This document shows positions 54,261 to 64,000 of a stretch of DNA of 64,000 nt, in pieces (position 1 is the first letter of the stretch; each line of letters begins with the position of its first letter). The notes below the pieces were generated by a model. That model was not told where the DNA came from. It made no database searches and was given only the letters and a program-made list of their open reading frames with translations. The stretch comes from an uncultured Eubacteriales bacterium. Its GTDB lineage: Bacteria > Bacillota > Clostridia > Oscillospirales > Acutalibacteraceae. The stretch spans positions 40,734-104,733 of the forward strand of contig CAKSRC010000001.1 in assembly GCA_934486915.1 (NCBI GenBank), read 5' to 3'. Made by a program: the position numbers and the translations under genes.

Positions 54261-56120
54261 GTGGAGAAAAAACAACAATATAAAAAAGAAAATAAAGTAA
54301 ATGCTAAACGCAGTGATCAAATTCTTAGCACAAGCATTGCAAAATCAAGGGATGATGCATCTAAGGAGAGTAATAAGTCTAAAAGTGTAAAGCAGGAGAA
54401 AAAACCAAACAGTAGGGGTAGAAGATCAACTAAGTCTTCGAAAAATAAAAAGCAAAAAGAAGCTCCTTCTATAAAAGTTATGTTTTTGGGTGGTCTTAAT
54501 GAGATAGGCAAAAATATGACATTGTTTGAGTGCCAAGATGATATGTTTTTGCTTGATTGCGGTATGACTTTCCCTGACGGGGACATGCTTGGAGTAGACT
54601 TGGTTATTCCGGATTTTACTTATGTTGAAAAGAATATAGATAAAATTAAGGGTGTAGTTATAACCCATGGGCACGAAGACCACATAGGAGCAATACCTTA
54701 TCTTTTGAAAAAAGTTTCAGTGCCTATATATGGTACACCGTTGTCAATAGGCCTTATTGGCGGAAAGCTTAAAGAACATGGACTATTAAGAAAAGCTAAG
54801 CTTAACACAATTAGGCCCGGGGACAGAATAAAACTCGGCTGCATGGAAGTAGAGCCCATTCACGTAAATCACTCTATACCTGATGCAGTAGGTGTAGCTA
54901 TATATTCTCCTGCGGGGACATTGGTTCATACCGGCGACTTTAAAATTGACAGTACTCCAACCCAGGGAGGAATGATAGATATAGCAAGGTTTGCTGAAAT
55001 TGGAAAAGAAGGAGTGCTTGCTCTATTTGCCGATTCAACTAATGCAGAACGTCAAGGTTATACAATGACGGAAAAGAAGATAAGTCATTCATTTGATAAG
55101 CTGTTTAATATGGCAGAATCAAAAAGAATAATAATAGCTACTTTTTCTTCTAATATCAGCAGAATACAACAAATAGTAAATTGTGCGCATAAATATGGAA
55201 GAAAGGTTTCCTTTTCCGGAAGGAGCATGATAAATTATATAAATATAGCAAGTGAATTGGGGTATATAGATATACCTTCGGATGTTATGTTAGATATTAA
55301 TTTGTTAAACAAGTATCCTAAGGATAAGGTAGTATTAGTGACAACGGGAAGCCAAGGCGAACCTATGTCCGCTCTTTCAAGAATGGCATCTTCAGATCAT
55401 AAAAAAGTCTCCGTAGGTCCTGAAGATTTTATTATAATCTCAGCAAATCCGATACCCGGCAACGAAAAAACAGTCGGAGATGTAATTAACGAGCTAATGA
55501 AACTTGGCTGCGAGGTTGTTTATGAATCAATGTATGAGGTTCATGTTTCAGGACACGCTTGTCAAGAAGAGTTAAAGCTTATGTTGGGCATAGTAAAACC
55601 TAAATATTTCATACCCGTACATGGTGAACAAAAACATCTTGTCAAACATGCGGGACTTGCTAAAATGATGGGTATGGATGACAGCAATATTTTTATAGGC
55701 GATGTTGGTAATGCTATTGAAATTAATAGGGATTATATTAAGCAAATAGCGGATGTACCTGCGGGGAAGGTTTTAGTTGACGGTTTAGGTGTCGGCGATG
55801 TTGGTAATATAGTATTGAGGGATAGAAAACGTTTGTCCGAAGATGGCCTTATAGTTGTTGTGGCAACTATTGACCCTGAAAATGGCAATACAGTGTCCGG
55901 TCCGGATATAGTATCAAGGGGATTTGTTTATGTAAGAGAATCAGAAGAACTTATTGCAAGTGCCGAAAAAGCCGCAGCTGCTGTACTTGATAAATGTGCA
56001 AAAGAAAATATACACGAGTGGGGCATTATAAAAAATAATATTAGAGATGCTTTATCTGCATTGTTCTATGAAAGAACAAGAAGAAGCCCAATGATATTGC
56101 CTATTTTAATGGAAATATAG
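54261..56120 (+). CDS. rnj: Ribonuclease J
   Basis: Metallo-beta-lactamase/beta-CASP nuclease with 5'-3' exo- and endonuclease activity in mRNA and rRNA processing. The catalytic motif HGHEDH is at about residues 136-141; FLGGLNEIGKNM opens the domain, HTGDFKID, SGHA and PVHGEQKH are further metal-site motifs. Length 619 residues includes an unusual lysine/serine-rich, presumably disordered N-terminal extension of about 70 residues. The GTG start is 8 nt after GGAGG. One or two RNase J genes may exist in the genome. Confidence 0.95.
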   Translation: MEKKQQYKKENKVNAKRSDQILSTSIAKSRDDASKESNKSKSVKQEKKPNSRGRRSTKSSKNKKQKEAPSIKVMFLGGLNEIGKNMTLFECQDDMFLLDCGMTFPDGDMLGVDLVIPDFTYVEKNIDKIKGVVITHGHEDHIGAIPYLLKKVSVPIYGTPLSIGLIGGKLKEHGLLRKAKLNTIRPGDRIKLGCMEVEPIHVNHSIPDAVGVAIYSPAGTLVHTGDFKIDSTPTQGGMIDIARFAEIGKEGVLALFADSTNAERQGYTMTEKKISHSFDKLFNMAESKRIIIATFSSNISRIQQIVNCAHKYGRKVSFSGRSMINYINIASELGYIDIPSDVMLDINLLNKYPKDKVVLVTTGSQGEPMSALSRMASSDHKKVSVGPEDFIIISANPIPGNEKTVGDVINELMKLGCEVVYESMYEVHVSGHACQEELKLMLGIVKPKYFIPVHGEQKHLVKHAGLAKMMGMDDSNIFIGDVGNAIEINRDYIKQIADVPAGKVLVDGLGVGDVGNIVLRDRKRLSEDGLIVVVATIDPENGNTVSGPDIVSRGFVYVRESEELIASAEKAAAAVLDKCAKENIHEWGIIKNNIRDALSALFYERTRRSPMILPILMEI

Positions 56121-56172
56121 TTATTTTATATACCTTTGTTGTGTATTAATAAAATAGGAGGCGATTTGCTTT

Positions 56173-58131
56173 ATGAAAAAAAGTTATAACACGATATTTG
56201 TTGATGCTTTATTGATATTTACAATATTAACAATGACTATAATAAGCTGCTTTTATAATAAAGTCGTCTTTTATTTTGAAATACCGTTTGCCTTTTTGTG
56301 TATTGGAATATTAATATACAATATTATTGGAAATTTTAAAAATGTTAATGTCCTCCATCAAAAAGACGGGGTAATTGATAATCTTGACAAGCATACACTT
56401 GAAAAACTTAGGGTTCCTGTTGCTTTACTTGATAAAAAGTACAATGTTATTTGGAAAAATCATAGCTTTCAAAAGATTTTTGGAAAGGAACAATTAAACC
56501 TCGAGAATCTTATAAAAGCTGAGCCAATTAGTTCATTATTGAACAAAGGTATTGAGACTATAGAAATTCTTGATATTAGGTATAGTGTTTTATCTATAGA
56601 GTTTAAGGAATATATAGAATTATATTTCGTTGAGGATAAGTATTATCATCAAATAGAAAGTGAATATCTTAAAAGTCGTCCTGTAGTGGCTATGGTGATG
56701 TTTGATAATAAAGAGGAATTTGAAGCTGATGCTATAGACAGTGAAGATGATCAAATAATTGCTAAAGTAGAAGGAATCATTCAAAAATGGGCAGCAGGTA
56801 CAACAGGATTTTATAAGAAATTAAATAATTCAAGATATCTTGTTGTGTTTGAAGAGAGAAGCCTTGATGTATTTATAAAAGAAAAATTTAAGATTTTAGA
56901 GGAAGTAAGAAGTGTAAAGTCTGAGGATAAACGTTGGGCTACAGTATCTATAGGTATTGGGGCTGACGGGAAATCCTTGAAAGAATGTGAACATTGGGCA
57001 CGAAATGCTCTCGATATGGCATTGGGTCGAGGCGGAGACCAAGTTGTTGTCAAAAAGGGAAAAAGTTATAGCTTCTTTGGAGGAGTTTCAAAGGAAACTG
57101 AAAAAAGGAGCAAGGTTAGAGCAAGAGTTATATCGATGGCATTGTCAGACCAAATAGATAACAGTGATAAGGTACTTATAATGGGTCATAGGTTTTCAGA
57201 CCTTGACTGTGTTGGTGCTGCTATAGGTATGTATAGTGCAGCAGCAAAGGGGAAAAAGAAAGAAGCCTATATAGTTTTAAATAAAGATGAGACTCTTGCC
57301 TTGCCTCTTGTAAAAAATATAGAAGCAATGAGCAGTAAGGAAATATTTATTTCTCCTGAAAAGGCTATAGGATTAATAACTGAAAAAACTCTTCTTATAA
57401 TAGTTGACACTCATTCAATGGACTTTTTGGAAAGCAAACTTTTATATGAGAAATCGCATAAAACGGTTGTTATAGATCACCATAGAATGATGGTAAATCA
57501 TATTTCTAATGCCGTAGTATTTTATCATGAACCTTACGCTTCTTCGGCATCTGAAATGGTAACGGAACTTGTCCAATACTTAGATGACGAATTTTTAAAT
57601 AGAATTGAGGCGGAATCCCTTTTAGCAGGCATTATGCTTGACAGTAAGAATTTCGTCTTAAAAACAGGAGTTAGAACTTTTGAGGCAGCTGCTTATTTAA
57701 GAAGAAAAGGTGCAGATACGGTAGAAGTAAAAAGGCTATTCTCAAATTCAATGAATACTTATAAGGTAAAATATCAGCTTATCTCAGGGGCTGAAATATT
57801 TAATAGCTGCGCTATAGCCTGCGCAGATGAAAAGGAAGGAAGCTATGAGGATATACGAATAGCTTCGGCTCAAGCAGCTGATGAACTCCTTGGAATCGAG
57901 GGAGTTAGAGCTTCGTTTGTTATATATTCTTCCGGGAATAATTCAGTGAGTATATCCGCAAGGTCGTTTGGAGATGTTAACGTGCAGCTCATCATGGAGT
58001 CTATGGGCGGCGGAGGACACCAGACTATGGCAGGAGCTCAAATTAATGATACAAGTATAAAAGAAGTAGCTCAAAGGTTAATAGAACTTATTAGCCCTAT
58101 TGAAATATCTAATACAAAAAATGAGGTGTAA
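56173..58131 (+). CDS. gdpP: Cyclic-di-AMP phosphodiesterase GdpP
   Basis: Membrane-bound enzyme degrading c-di-AMP. Two TM helices at about residues 7-28 and 34-52, a PAS-like domain (about 70-150), a degenerate GGDEF domain (about 170-300; GRGGDQ where GGDEF is expected), then DHH (VVIDHHRMM, near residue 432) and a C-terminal DHHA1 domain ending with [13 protein letters not shown]. Length 652 residues. It is followed after 2 nt by rplI and then dnaB, the conserved Firmicute order. Confidence 0.97.
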   Translation: MKKSYNTIFVDALLIFTILTMTIISCFYNKVVFYFEIPFAFLCIGILIYNIIGNFKNVNVLHQKDGVIDNLDKHTLEKLRVPVALLDKKYNVIWKNHSFQKIFGKEQLNLENLIKAEPISSLLNKGIETIEILDIRYSVLSIEFKEYIELYFVEDKYYHQIESEYLKSRPVVAMVMFDNKEEFEADAIDSEDDQIIAKVEGIIQKWAAGTTGFYKKLNNSRYLVVFEERSLDVFIKEKFKILEEVRSVKSEDKRWATVSIGIGADGKSLKECEHWARNALDMALGRGGDQVVVKKGKSYSFFGGVSKETEKRSKVRARVISMALSDQIDNSDKVLIMGHRFSDLDCVGAAIGMYSAAAKGKKKEAYIVLNKDETLALPLVKNIEAMSSKEIFISPEKAIGLITEKTLLIIVDTHSMDFLESKLLYEKSHKTVVIDHHRMMVNHISNAVVFYHEPYASSASEMVTELVQYLDDEFLNRIEAESLLAGIMLDSKNFVLKTGVRTFEAAAYLRRKGADTVEVKRLFSNSMNTYKVKYQLISGAEIFNSCAIACADEKEGSYEDIRIASAQAADELLGIEGVRASFVIYSSGNNSVSISARSFGDVNVQLIMESMGGGGHQTMAGAQINDTSIKEVAQRLIELISPIEISNTKNEV

Positions 58132-58133
58132 TT

Positions 58134-58583
58134 ATGAAAGTAATATTATTGCAGGATGTTAAAAGCAAGGGCAAAAAAGGTGATCTGATAAATGTATCGG
58201 ATGGATATGCAAGAAACTGCTTGCTTCCTCAAAAACTTGCTAAGGAAGCTGATAACCAAGCTATGAACGAGCTTAAAAATGCAAAGGCTTCTGAAGCGCA
58301 TAAAATAGAAGTTCAAAAAGCAGAGGCAGATGCGATTTATAAAAAAATATCCGGAGAGACTTTAAAGTTTTCAGCTAAATCCGGTAAATCGGGTAAACTT
58401 TTCGGATCTATTACATCTAAAGAAATCGCTTTGGAACTTGAAAAAGTTTACGATGTTTCTATTGATAAAAGAAAAATACATTTAAGCAGTGATATCAAAA
58501 ACTTTGGCACATATGAGTGTGAGATAAAACTTTATGCAGGAATTGTAGCCAAGGTATTTGTTCAGGTTACAGAGCTAAATTAA
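58134..58583 (+). CDS. rplI: Ribosomal protein L9
   Basis: 50S protein at the base of the L1 stalk. [33 protein letters not shown] is the N-terminal rRNA-binding domain; a long helix and the C-terminal domain with [13 protein letters not shown] follow. Length 149 residues. It begins 2 nt after the gdpP stop, with GAGGTGTAATT as ribosome site. Confidence 0.98.
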   Translation: MKVILLQDVKSKGKKGDLINVSDGYARNCLLPQKLAKEADNQAMNELKNAKASEAHKIEVQKAEADAIYKKISGETLKFSAKSGKSGKLFGSITSKEIALELEKVYDVSIDKRKIHLSSDIKNFGTYECEIKLYAGIVAKVFVQVTELN

Positions 58584-58600
58584 TTAAATATACTACATTT

Positions 58601-58640
58601 AATCATGGTAAATTATGTTTGCCATGATTTCTGATTTTGT
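58601..58640 (+). terminator. Terminator of gdpP-rplI overlapping the dnaB promoter
   Basis: AATCATGG (58601-58608) and its exact complement (58622-58629) form an 8-bp stem with a 13-nt loop, then TCTGATTTTG. The 3' arm contains the -35 region of the following promoter. Confidence 0.6.
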
Positions 58641-58646
58641 TATAAT
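58619..58646 (+). promoter_or_regulatory. Promoter of the dnaB unit
   Basis: TTGCCA (58619-58624), 16 nt, TATAAT (58641-58646) with TGT just before it (extended -10). Confidence 0.7.
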
Positions 58647-58680
58647 ATATAAGTTTTACGGATTTAGGAGGTGACGTGCA

Positions 58681-60054
58681 GTGGATGATTTTAAAATAAC
58701 GTCGGGGTATGATAATATAAAACTGCCTTATAGTTTAGAGGCAGAGCAGTCTGTTTTAGGAGCAATTTTACTTGATTCAGATTGCATGGACAAAGTTGCA
58801 GAGATATTGCCTATACCAGATTATTTTCATTTGGTTAACCATCAACTTATATATTCCGCTATGCTCGAGATGTTTACATTTGGTAGACCTGTGGACTTTA
58901 TTACGGTTTTAGAGAAACTTAAACAAGATAAAAGTTTCGACGAGGCAACTGGTAAGACATATCTAATGCAATTAGCCCAAATTGTACCGTCAATATCAAA
59001 TGTAGAAGTATATGCAAATATTGTAAGAGAAAAATATGATACAAGAAAATTAATTATTACTGCACGTGAAATAATGGAGGATGCAACGGAAGATACTGCA
59101 GACTCTGCGGACCTCCTTGACTCGGCAGAACAGAAAATATTTGATATACGGCGCGGAAAAAATATGCAAGGTCTTCAAAAGATTGACGAGATCGTTGTCC
59201 AAACTTTTGACAGACTTGATATGTTAAATTCTGAAGAGGGTAAACTTTATAGAGGAATACCTACCGGTATATCTGCGCTGGATGAAACAATAACAGGACT
59301 TAACAGGTCAGACTTAATACTTTTAGCTGCAAGACCCGGTATGGGTAAAACGAGTTTTGCTTTAAATATAGCAAGGCATGTCGCAGTTAAAGAATTCAGA
59401 AAGGTTGCATTTTTCTCGCTTGAAATGACAAAGGAGCAGTTAGCCTCAAGACTACTTTCGACTGAAGCATTAGTTGGGGGAGTAAAACTCAGGACGGGTA
59501 AATTGGCAGAAGACGAATGGATACGTCTTATAGAAGCCGGAGATATCCTTTCTAAAACGCAGATGTACTTTGACGATACCCCGGGAATTACCGTGCCCGA
59601 AATGAAGGCGAAACTTAGAAGACTTAAAGATGTAGACTTGGTAATTATAGATTATTTGCAGCTTATGTCCGGTGGCAAGAATATAAATAACAGGGTACAG
59701 GAAATTTCCGAGATAACAAGAAACTTAAAAATTATGGCAAAAGAAATAAATGTTCCCGTAATAACATTGTCTCAGCTTTCCCGTGCTTCCGAGCAAAGAG
59801 CGGAGCATAGGCCTGTATTATCAGATTTGAGGGATTCAGGTTCAATCGAACAGGATGCTGATATAGTTATGTTTTTATATAGGCCAGATTATTATACAGA
59901 TCAAGATGATGATAATCAAGATAACAACGGGAAGAATAGCGGCGAGTGTATAGTAGCTAAAAACCGTCATGGCGAGGCTAGAACAGTTTACTTGCATTGG
60001 CAGGGCGAATTTATGCGTTTTACAGGCCAGGAGATGTTTAGAAATGATCAATAA
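58681..60054 (+). CDS. dnaB: Replicative DNA helicase DnaB
   Basis: Hexameric replication-fork helicase. The N-terminal helical domain starts LPYSLEAEQSVLGAILLD. The RecA-like ATPase has Walker A ARPGMGKTS (about residues 217-225), Walker B VIIDYLQLM, and SQLSRASEQR and DLRDSGSIEQDADI in the C-terminal half. Length 457 residues; no intein. GTG start 6 nt after AGGAGGTGA. It overlaps tilS by 11 nt. Confidence 0.98.
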   Translation: MDDFKITSGYDNIKLPYSLEAEQSVLGAILLDSDCMDKVAEILPIPDYFHLVNHQLIYSAMLEMFTFGRPVDFITVLEKLKQDKSFDEATGKTYLMQLAQIVPSISNVEVYANIVREKYDTRKLIITAREIMEDATEDTADSADLLDSAEQKIFDIRRGKNMQGLQKIDEIVVQTFDRLDMLNSEEGKLYRGIPTGISALDETITGLNRSDLILLAARPGMGKTSFALNIARHVAVKEFRKVAFFSLEMTKEQLASRLLSTEALVGGVKLRTGKLAEDEWIRLIEAGDILSKTQMYFDDTPGITVPEMKAKLRRLKDVDLVIIDYLQLMSGGKNINNRVQEISEITRNLKIMAKEINVPVITLSQLSRASEQRAEHRPVLSDLRDSGSIEQDADIVMFLYRPDYYTDQDDDNQDNNGKNSGECIVAKNRHGEARTVYLHWQGEFMRFTGQEMFRNDQ

Positions 60055-61399
60055 GGTAAAAAAGGCTATTGAAGATTTTGACATGCTGCATTGTGGTGAC
60101 AAGGTTTTGGTTGGCCTTTCAGGTGGAGCAGATTCAATTTCGCTTTTACATGCACTTTATTCTTTAAAAGGAGAATTAAACTTAGAAATTTTTGCTGCAC
60201 ATGTTAATCATGGATTAAGAGGAAAAGATGCACTTGATGATGAGAATTTTGCAAGAGAGACTTGTGAAAAACTAGGTATTCCTATATATGTTTTAAGAGC
60301 AGACATAAAAAAAGAGGCGCTCGAAAAGGGCATGGGTATAGAAGAATGCGGCAGGAGCGTAAGATATAGATTTTTTAAGGAGATAGGACAAAAATTAGGC
60401 TCTAAAACCGCTACAGCACATACTCTTTCCGATAATTTAGAGACTCTTATTTTAAATTTTACCAGGGGTGCAGGACTTAATGGAATGTGTGGGATAAAAC
60501 CCGTAAGAAACAATATAATAAGGCCCCTTATTTATCTTACAAGGCAAGAGATAGAAGATTATTGCAAAGAAAATAATTTGAAGTTTATTATAGATAAATC
60601 TAATTACGATAGATGTTATTCAAGAAATAAAATAAGGCTTGATGTCATACCTATTTTAAAGGAGATAAATCCTTCAGTAGAAAAATCTGCCTTAAGAATG
60701 ATAAGCCAATTTAAGGATGTAGACAATTATATTGAAAATCAAGCTAAAAAAGTTTTAGAATCATCAAAGTTTTCCGATGGATATGATGTAAAAAATCTAT
60801 TGGGATTAGATAAAGCAGTACTGTCGAGATGTATTTCTATTATAGCCGGAGGAAATTTGGAAAATATTCATACTGACCTAGTTATAGAAAACCTAAACAA
60901 TGGCTTTGGTACCGTTACATTGCCGGGAAAGAGATATATTGAGATAAATTCCGGTGTAATTAGATTAAAAAAAGAACAAAATAAGCAAGTAGAATTGTGG
61001 GAATATAAAATTAATAGCACAAATATCTTGACATATAATAAAAGAGAGTTCATAATTAGATCTATAGATATAATGGAGTATAATATTCTATTGGATAAAA
61101 ATAAGGAGTTAGAATTATTTGCTCTTGACTATAATCTAGTTACTGAAAATACAGTGGTGAGGAACAGAAGAAGTTCAGATAGGTTTAAAATTCCTAAAAG
61201 GGGGATTACCAAATCGTTAAAAAAACTTTTTAATGAAGAGAAAATCCCGATTTGTGTTAGAAATAATTTGCCGATAATAGCAGACGAAGACAAAGTTTTA
61301 TGGATTTACGGCTTTGGCGCTTCTGAATTTGCTAAGATTAATAAAGACACTAAAAAAGTGTTAACCATATTTCCTAAGGAGTGTTATCATGATAAATGA
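60044..61399 (+). CDS. tilS: tRNA(Ile)-lysidine synthetase
   Basis: Modifies the wobble cytidine of a tRNA-Ile to lysidine so that it reads AUA. The PP-loop SGGADS is at about residues 26-31; HVNHGLRG and TAHTLSDNLET follow, and NYDRCYSRNKIR marks the family. The C-terminal substrate-binding domain contains RNRRSSDRFKI. I start at ATG 60044, inside the dnaB end, with AGGAG about 10 nt upstream. Length 451 residues. It overlaps hpt by 11 nt, the usual tilS-hpt-ftsH order. Confidence 0.96.
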   Translation: MINKVKKAIEDFDMLHCGDKVLVGLSGGADSISLLHALYSLKGELNLEIFAAHVNHGLRGKDALDDENFARETCEKLGIPIYVLRADIKKEALEKGMGIEECGRSVRYRFFKEIGQKLGSKTATAHTLSDNLETLILNFTRGAGLNGMCGIKPVRNNIIRPLIYLTRQEIEDYCKENNLKFIIDKSNYDRCYSRNKIRLDVIPILKEINPSVEKSALRMISQFKDVDNYIENQAKKVLESSKFSDGYDVKNLLGLDKAVLSRCISIIAGGNLENIHTDLVIENLNNGFGTVTLPGKRYIEINSGVIRLKKEQNKQVELWEYKINSTNILTYNKREFIIRSIDIMEYNILLDKNKELELFALDYNLVTENTVVRNRRSSDRFKIPKRGITKSLKKLFNEEKIPICVRNNLPIIADEDKVLWIYGFGASEFAKINKDTKKVLTIFPKECYHDK

Positions 61400-61934
61400 T
61401 GTTGAAAAAATTCTTTTAAGTTGTGAAGAAATCCAAGAAATTACCCAAAAACTAGGTAAAAAAATCAGTGAAGATTATAAAGACAAAAACTTATTAATGG
61501 TAAGTGTATTAAAAGGTTCTATTTTGTTTATGGCAGATTTAATGAGAGCAATTGATATACATTGCAGGATTGACTTTATGGCCGTCTCTACATATGCAGG
61601 CGGAGTAGCAAGCAGTGGAGTAGCAAAGATAATCAAAGATTTAGATATGCCGATAGAAGGCTACGATGTTTTAATTGTAGAGGATATTTTAGACAGTGGT
61701 TTAACTTTGAGTAATATAATTGACCTTTTGGAATCAAGAAATCCTAAGAGTATAAAAATATGCACTCTATTAGATAAACCTGAAAGACGTAAAAGTAAAA
61801 TAAAGGCAGATTATGCAGGGGCAGTTATTCCCGATGAATTTGTAGTCGGCTATGGCCTCGACTATGATGAAAAATATAGAAACTTACCATTTGTAGGTGT
61901 ATTAAAAGAGAGTGTTTACAGTGAAAGTGTATAA
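61389..61934 (+). CDS. hpt: Hypoxanthine phosphoribosyltransferase
   Basis: Purine salvage enzyme joining hypoxanthine or guanine to PRPP. The PRPP-binding motif is VEDILDSGLTL (about residues 98-108). VLKGSILFMADL and DEFVVGYGLDYDEKYRNLPFVGVL are typical. Length 181 residues. The ATG lies in the tilS end, with AAGGAG upstream. Confidence 0.97.
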   Translation: MINDVEKILLSCEEIQEITQKLGKKISEDYKDKNLLMVSVLKGSILFMADLMRAIDIHCRIDFMAVSTYAGGVASSGVAKIIKDLDMPIEGYDVLIVEDILDSGLTLSNIIDLLESRNPKSIKICTLLDKPERRKSKIKADYAGAVIPDEFVVGYGLDYDEKYRNLPFVGVLKESVYSESV

Positions 61935-61967
61935 CACTAATTATACTACTATAAAGGAGAAACAAAC

Positions 61968-63872
61968 TTGAATAATAATAAAAAATCTTTTAAAAGTCTG
62001 TTGTTGTATATAGGAATTCCAATTATAATTATTCTTATAATAGCAGCTGTTTGGAATTCAGGTCCTAAAGATAACCATAAATATTCAGACATTGTTGGCT
62101 TTTTTAGAGATGAAAAAGTATCAAGCTATACTATTAATTTAGGTACGGGGGAAATGCAAATATCCCTTAAAGACAGCGGTGAAGTTATTAACTATACTGC
62201 ACCCAGCGTTGGTCTTATGTATGAAGATATTAAAGATTATGTAGCAAAATATAATCAGGATAATCCTTCTAGTCCTATGGAATATGATCTTATAAAAGCT
62301 GCAGACACTTCTTGGATAATGGATATATTGCCAACACTTATATTGCTTGTTTTGATGGGACTCTTCTGGTGGTTCCTAATGAGACGTATGTCTATGGGAA
62401 TAGGCGACGGCGGCAAGCAAATGAGCTTTGGTAAAGCTAAAATTAAAAATATGAACGACGAAAAAAGAAAAACGACGTTTAAAGATGTAGCCGGAGCCGA
62501 TGAGGAAAAAGAAGAACTTTGCGAAATAGTAGAGTTTTTGAAAAATCCTAAGAGATACAATGAATTAGGTGCAAGAATACCTAAGGGTGTTTTATTAGTG
62601 GGTCCTCCGGGTACAGGTAAAACATTATTGGCAAGAGCTGTAGCAGGTGAAGCCGGGGTACCGTTTTTCTCGATTTCAGGGTCTGATTTTGTCGAAATGT
62701 TTGTTGGTGTAGGTGCTTCAAGAGTAAGAGATTTGTTTGATCAAGCAAAAAGAAATTCACCGTGTATTATATTTATAGATGAAATTGATGCAGTGGGTCG
62801 TCATCGTGGTGCAGGACTTGGTGGCGGACATGATGAAAGAGAACAAACTCTTAATCAGCTTCTTGTAGAGATGGATGGTTTTGGAGCAAATGAGGGTGTC
62901 ATTATGATAGCTGCTACCAATAGACCTGATATATTAGATCCTGCCTTGATGAGACCCGGACGTTTTGACCGTCAAGTCATAGTAAGCTATCCGGATATAA
63001 AGGGCAGGGAGGAAATTTTAAAGGTTCATTCAAGAGGTAAACCTTTGGCTCCTGATGTAGATCTTAAGGTTATAGCTAAATCTACGGCTGGATTTACGGG
63101 TGCGGATCTTGAGAACCTAATAAACGAAGCTGCTTTATTATCAGCAAGAAAACATTTAAAAGCCATTACTATGGATGAGATCGAAGAGGCTACTATCAAG
63201 GTTGTAGTTGGTGCTGAAAAAAGATCTAAGGTTATGACTGAAAAAGAAAAGAAAATTACTGCATATCACGAGAGTGGTCATGCGATCGCAACCTATTTTT
63301 GTGAAACTCAAGACCCGGTTCATCAGATCTCTATCATTCCAAGAGGCATGGCTGGTGGATATACTATGTCTTTACCGTCAGAAGATCGTTCTTACCGTTC
63401 AAAAAGAGAGATGGAAGAAGATATTGTTGTGCTTTTAGGTGGTCGTGTTGCAGAAGCTATTATACTTGGAGATATATCAACAGGAGCCTCCAATGACATT
63501 GAAAGAGCAACGAAGCTTGCTAATGCAATGGTTACTAAGTATGGTATGAGTGATAAGTTAGGGCCGATTAATTACGGTGCTGACAATACGGAAGTATTTA
63601 TCGGAAAAGATATGGGCCATACCAAGAACTATTCTGAAAAGATAGCAGCCGAAATAGATACTGAAATGAGATCAATAATTACGAATGCCTATAATAGGAC
63701 AGAGAAAATATTACTTGATAATAGAGATAAACTTGAAGAGCTTGCTATGTATTTATTTACAAAAGAGAAAGTAAGTGCTGAAGAGTTTGAAGATATCATG
63801 AATGGAAAACTTCCTAAAGAAGATTCTAAAGATAATGAAGTGTCGAATGAAGATTCTAATAATGTTAAATAG
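61968..63872 (+). CDS. ftsH: ATP-dependent zinc metalloprotease FtsH
   Basis: Membrane quality-control protease. Two TM helices (about residues 11-29 and 118-138) flank an extracytoplasmic domain of about 90 residues. AAA+ Walker A GPPGTGKT (about 211-218), Walker [10 protein letters not shown], and the second region of homology follow. The zinc site is HESGH (about 433-437). Length 634 residues with an acidic, serine-rich C-terminal tail. The TTG start is 8 nt after AAGGAG. Confidence 0.98.
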   Translation: MNNNKKSFKSLLLYIGIPIIIILIIAAVWNSGPKDNHKYSDIVGFFRDEKVSSYTINLGTGEMQISLKDSGEVINYTAPSVGLMYEDIKDYVAKYNQDNPSSPMEYDLIKAADTSWIMDILPTLILLVLMGLFWWFLMRRMSMGIGDGGKQMSFGKAKIKNMNDEKRKTTFKDVAGADEEKEELCEIVEFLKNPKRYNELGARIPKGVLLVGPPGTGKTLLARAVAGEAGVPFFSISGSDFVEMFVGVGASRVRDLFDQAKRNSPCIIFIDEIDAVGRHRGAGLGGGHDEREQTLNQLLVEMDGFGANEGVIMIAATNRPDILDPALMRPGRFDRQVIVSYPDIKGREEILKVHSRGKPLAPDVDLKVIAKSTAGFTGADLENLINEAALLSARKHLKAITMDEIEEATIKVVVGAEKRSKVMTEKEKKITAYHESGHAIATYFCETQDPVHQISIIPRGMAGGYTMSLPSEDRSYRSKREMEEDIVVLLGGRVAEAIILGDISTGASNDIERATKLANAMVTKYGMSDKLGPINYGADNTEVFIGKDMGHTKNYSEKIAAEIDTEMRSIITNAYNRTEKILLDNRDKLEELAMYLFTKEKVSAEEFEDIMNGKLPKEDSKDNEVSNEDSNNVK

Positions 63873-63878
63873 TTAATT

Positions 63879-63906
63879 AAAAAGGGGGCGTTAGCGCTCC
63901 TTTTTT
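63879..63906 (+). terminator. Terminator of the tilS-hpt-ftsH unit
   Basis: AAAAAGGGGGCG (63879-63890) pairs with CGCTCCTTTTTT (63895-63906) around a TTAG loop, with two G-T wobbles. Confidence 0.88.
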
Positions 63907-63931
63907 AGATATCAATAAGGGAGGAATAGTA

Positions 63932-64000
63932 ATGAGAAGAAATTCAGGTGTACTTTTGTTTGGATTAGCCCTAATAGGGGTATCAATTGTAATGATAGGT
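63932..64000 (+). CDS. Start of a membrane or exported protein, cut by the window end
   Basis: GGGAGGAATAGTA precedes an ATG; the 23 visible codons give two arginines and then a run of hydrophobic residues (GVLLFGLALIGVSIVMIG), a signal peptide or first TM helix. The product cannot be identified. Confidence 0.7.
   Translation, partial: MRRNSGVLLFGLALIGVSIVMIG

Overview
The window is a 64 kb stretch of low-GC, tightly packed Firmicute chromosome. Stage V sporulation regulator SpoVT, a GerA/SpoVAF-type germination protein, an Fe-S uracil-DNA glycosylase, an iron-containing alcohol dehydrogenase and L-lactate dehydrogenase all point to an anaerobic, fermentative, spore-forming member of the Clostridia. 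The genus cannot be decided from sequence alone. No phage, insertion sequence, CRISPR array, rRNA or tRNA gene was seen; almost everything is core chromosome.

Layout. 1-9 kb: pgk (minus), a membrane Cache-HAMP-PP2C phosphatase, rpsT, tex with an upstream membrane acyltransferase-like gene (minus), and the GerA-type protein. 9-18 kb: thioredoxin reductase, then a strongly promoted, structured non-coding RNA (about 9944-10100), a small membrane protein, the gltX-glnS tandem, spoVT and an XRE regulator (minus), a DUF1292 gene, an HD hydrolase, a glycosyltransferase-like protein and uracil-DNA glycosylase. 18-27 kb: ldh (minus), two tandem membrane-anchored surface 5'-nucleotidases, rarA and glyA (minus), and a GH25 lysozyme with three LysM repeats (minus). 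27-29 kb: the infC-rpmI-rplT operon with an attenuator leader and an AUU start for infC, followed by a nucleoside phosphorylase remnant. 29-48 kb: a nearly gapless plus-strand run: trmH-type methyltransferase, dprA, topA, trmFO, plsX, rnc, radical SAM, smc, ftsY, rdgB, yhbY, nadD, yqeK, rsfS, leuS, Fe-ADH. 48-54 kb: glmS and tmcAL (plus), then pncC, an alpha/beta hydrolase, a DUF6512-like membrane protein and a small tail-anchored protein (minus). 54-64 kb: RNase J with a structured leader, gdpP, rplI, dnaB, tilS, hpt, ftsH, and the start of one more membrane or exported protein cut by the window end.

How genes work together. The 29-48 kb run couples RNA processing and modification (methyltransferase, TrmFO, RNase III, YhbY, RsfS), chromosome maintenance (DprA, TopA, Smc), protein targeting (FtsY) and nucleotide or cofactor metabolism (RdgB, NadD, YqeK), mostly through start-stop overlaps that imply translational coupling. 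The gdpP-rplI-dnaB and tilS-hpt-ftsH sets match conserved Firmicute gene orders.

The most noteworthy non-coding element is the RNA at about 9.94-10.10 kb. It has a near-perfect sigma-A promoter and several mutually compatible long-range pairings, including pseudoknots. It may belong to the Clostridia raiA-motif RNA class, but that identity is from memory and unconfirmed. A second is a promoter at 14.75 kb that overlaps a 12-bp dyad and has no obvious product.
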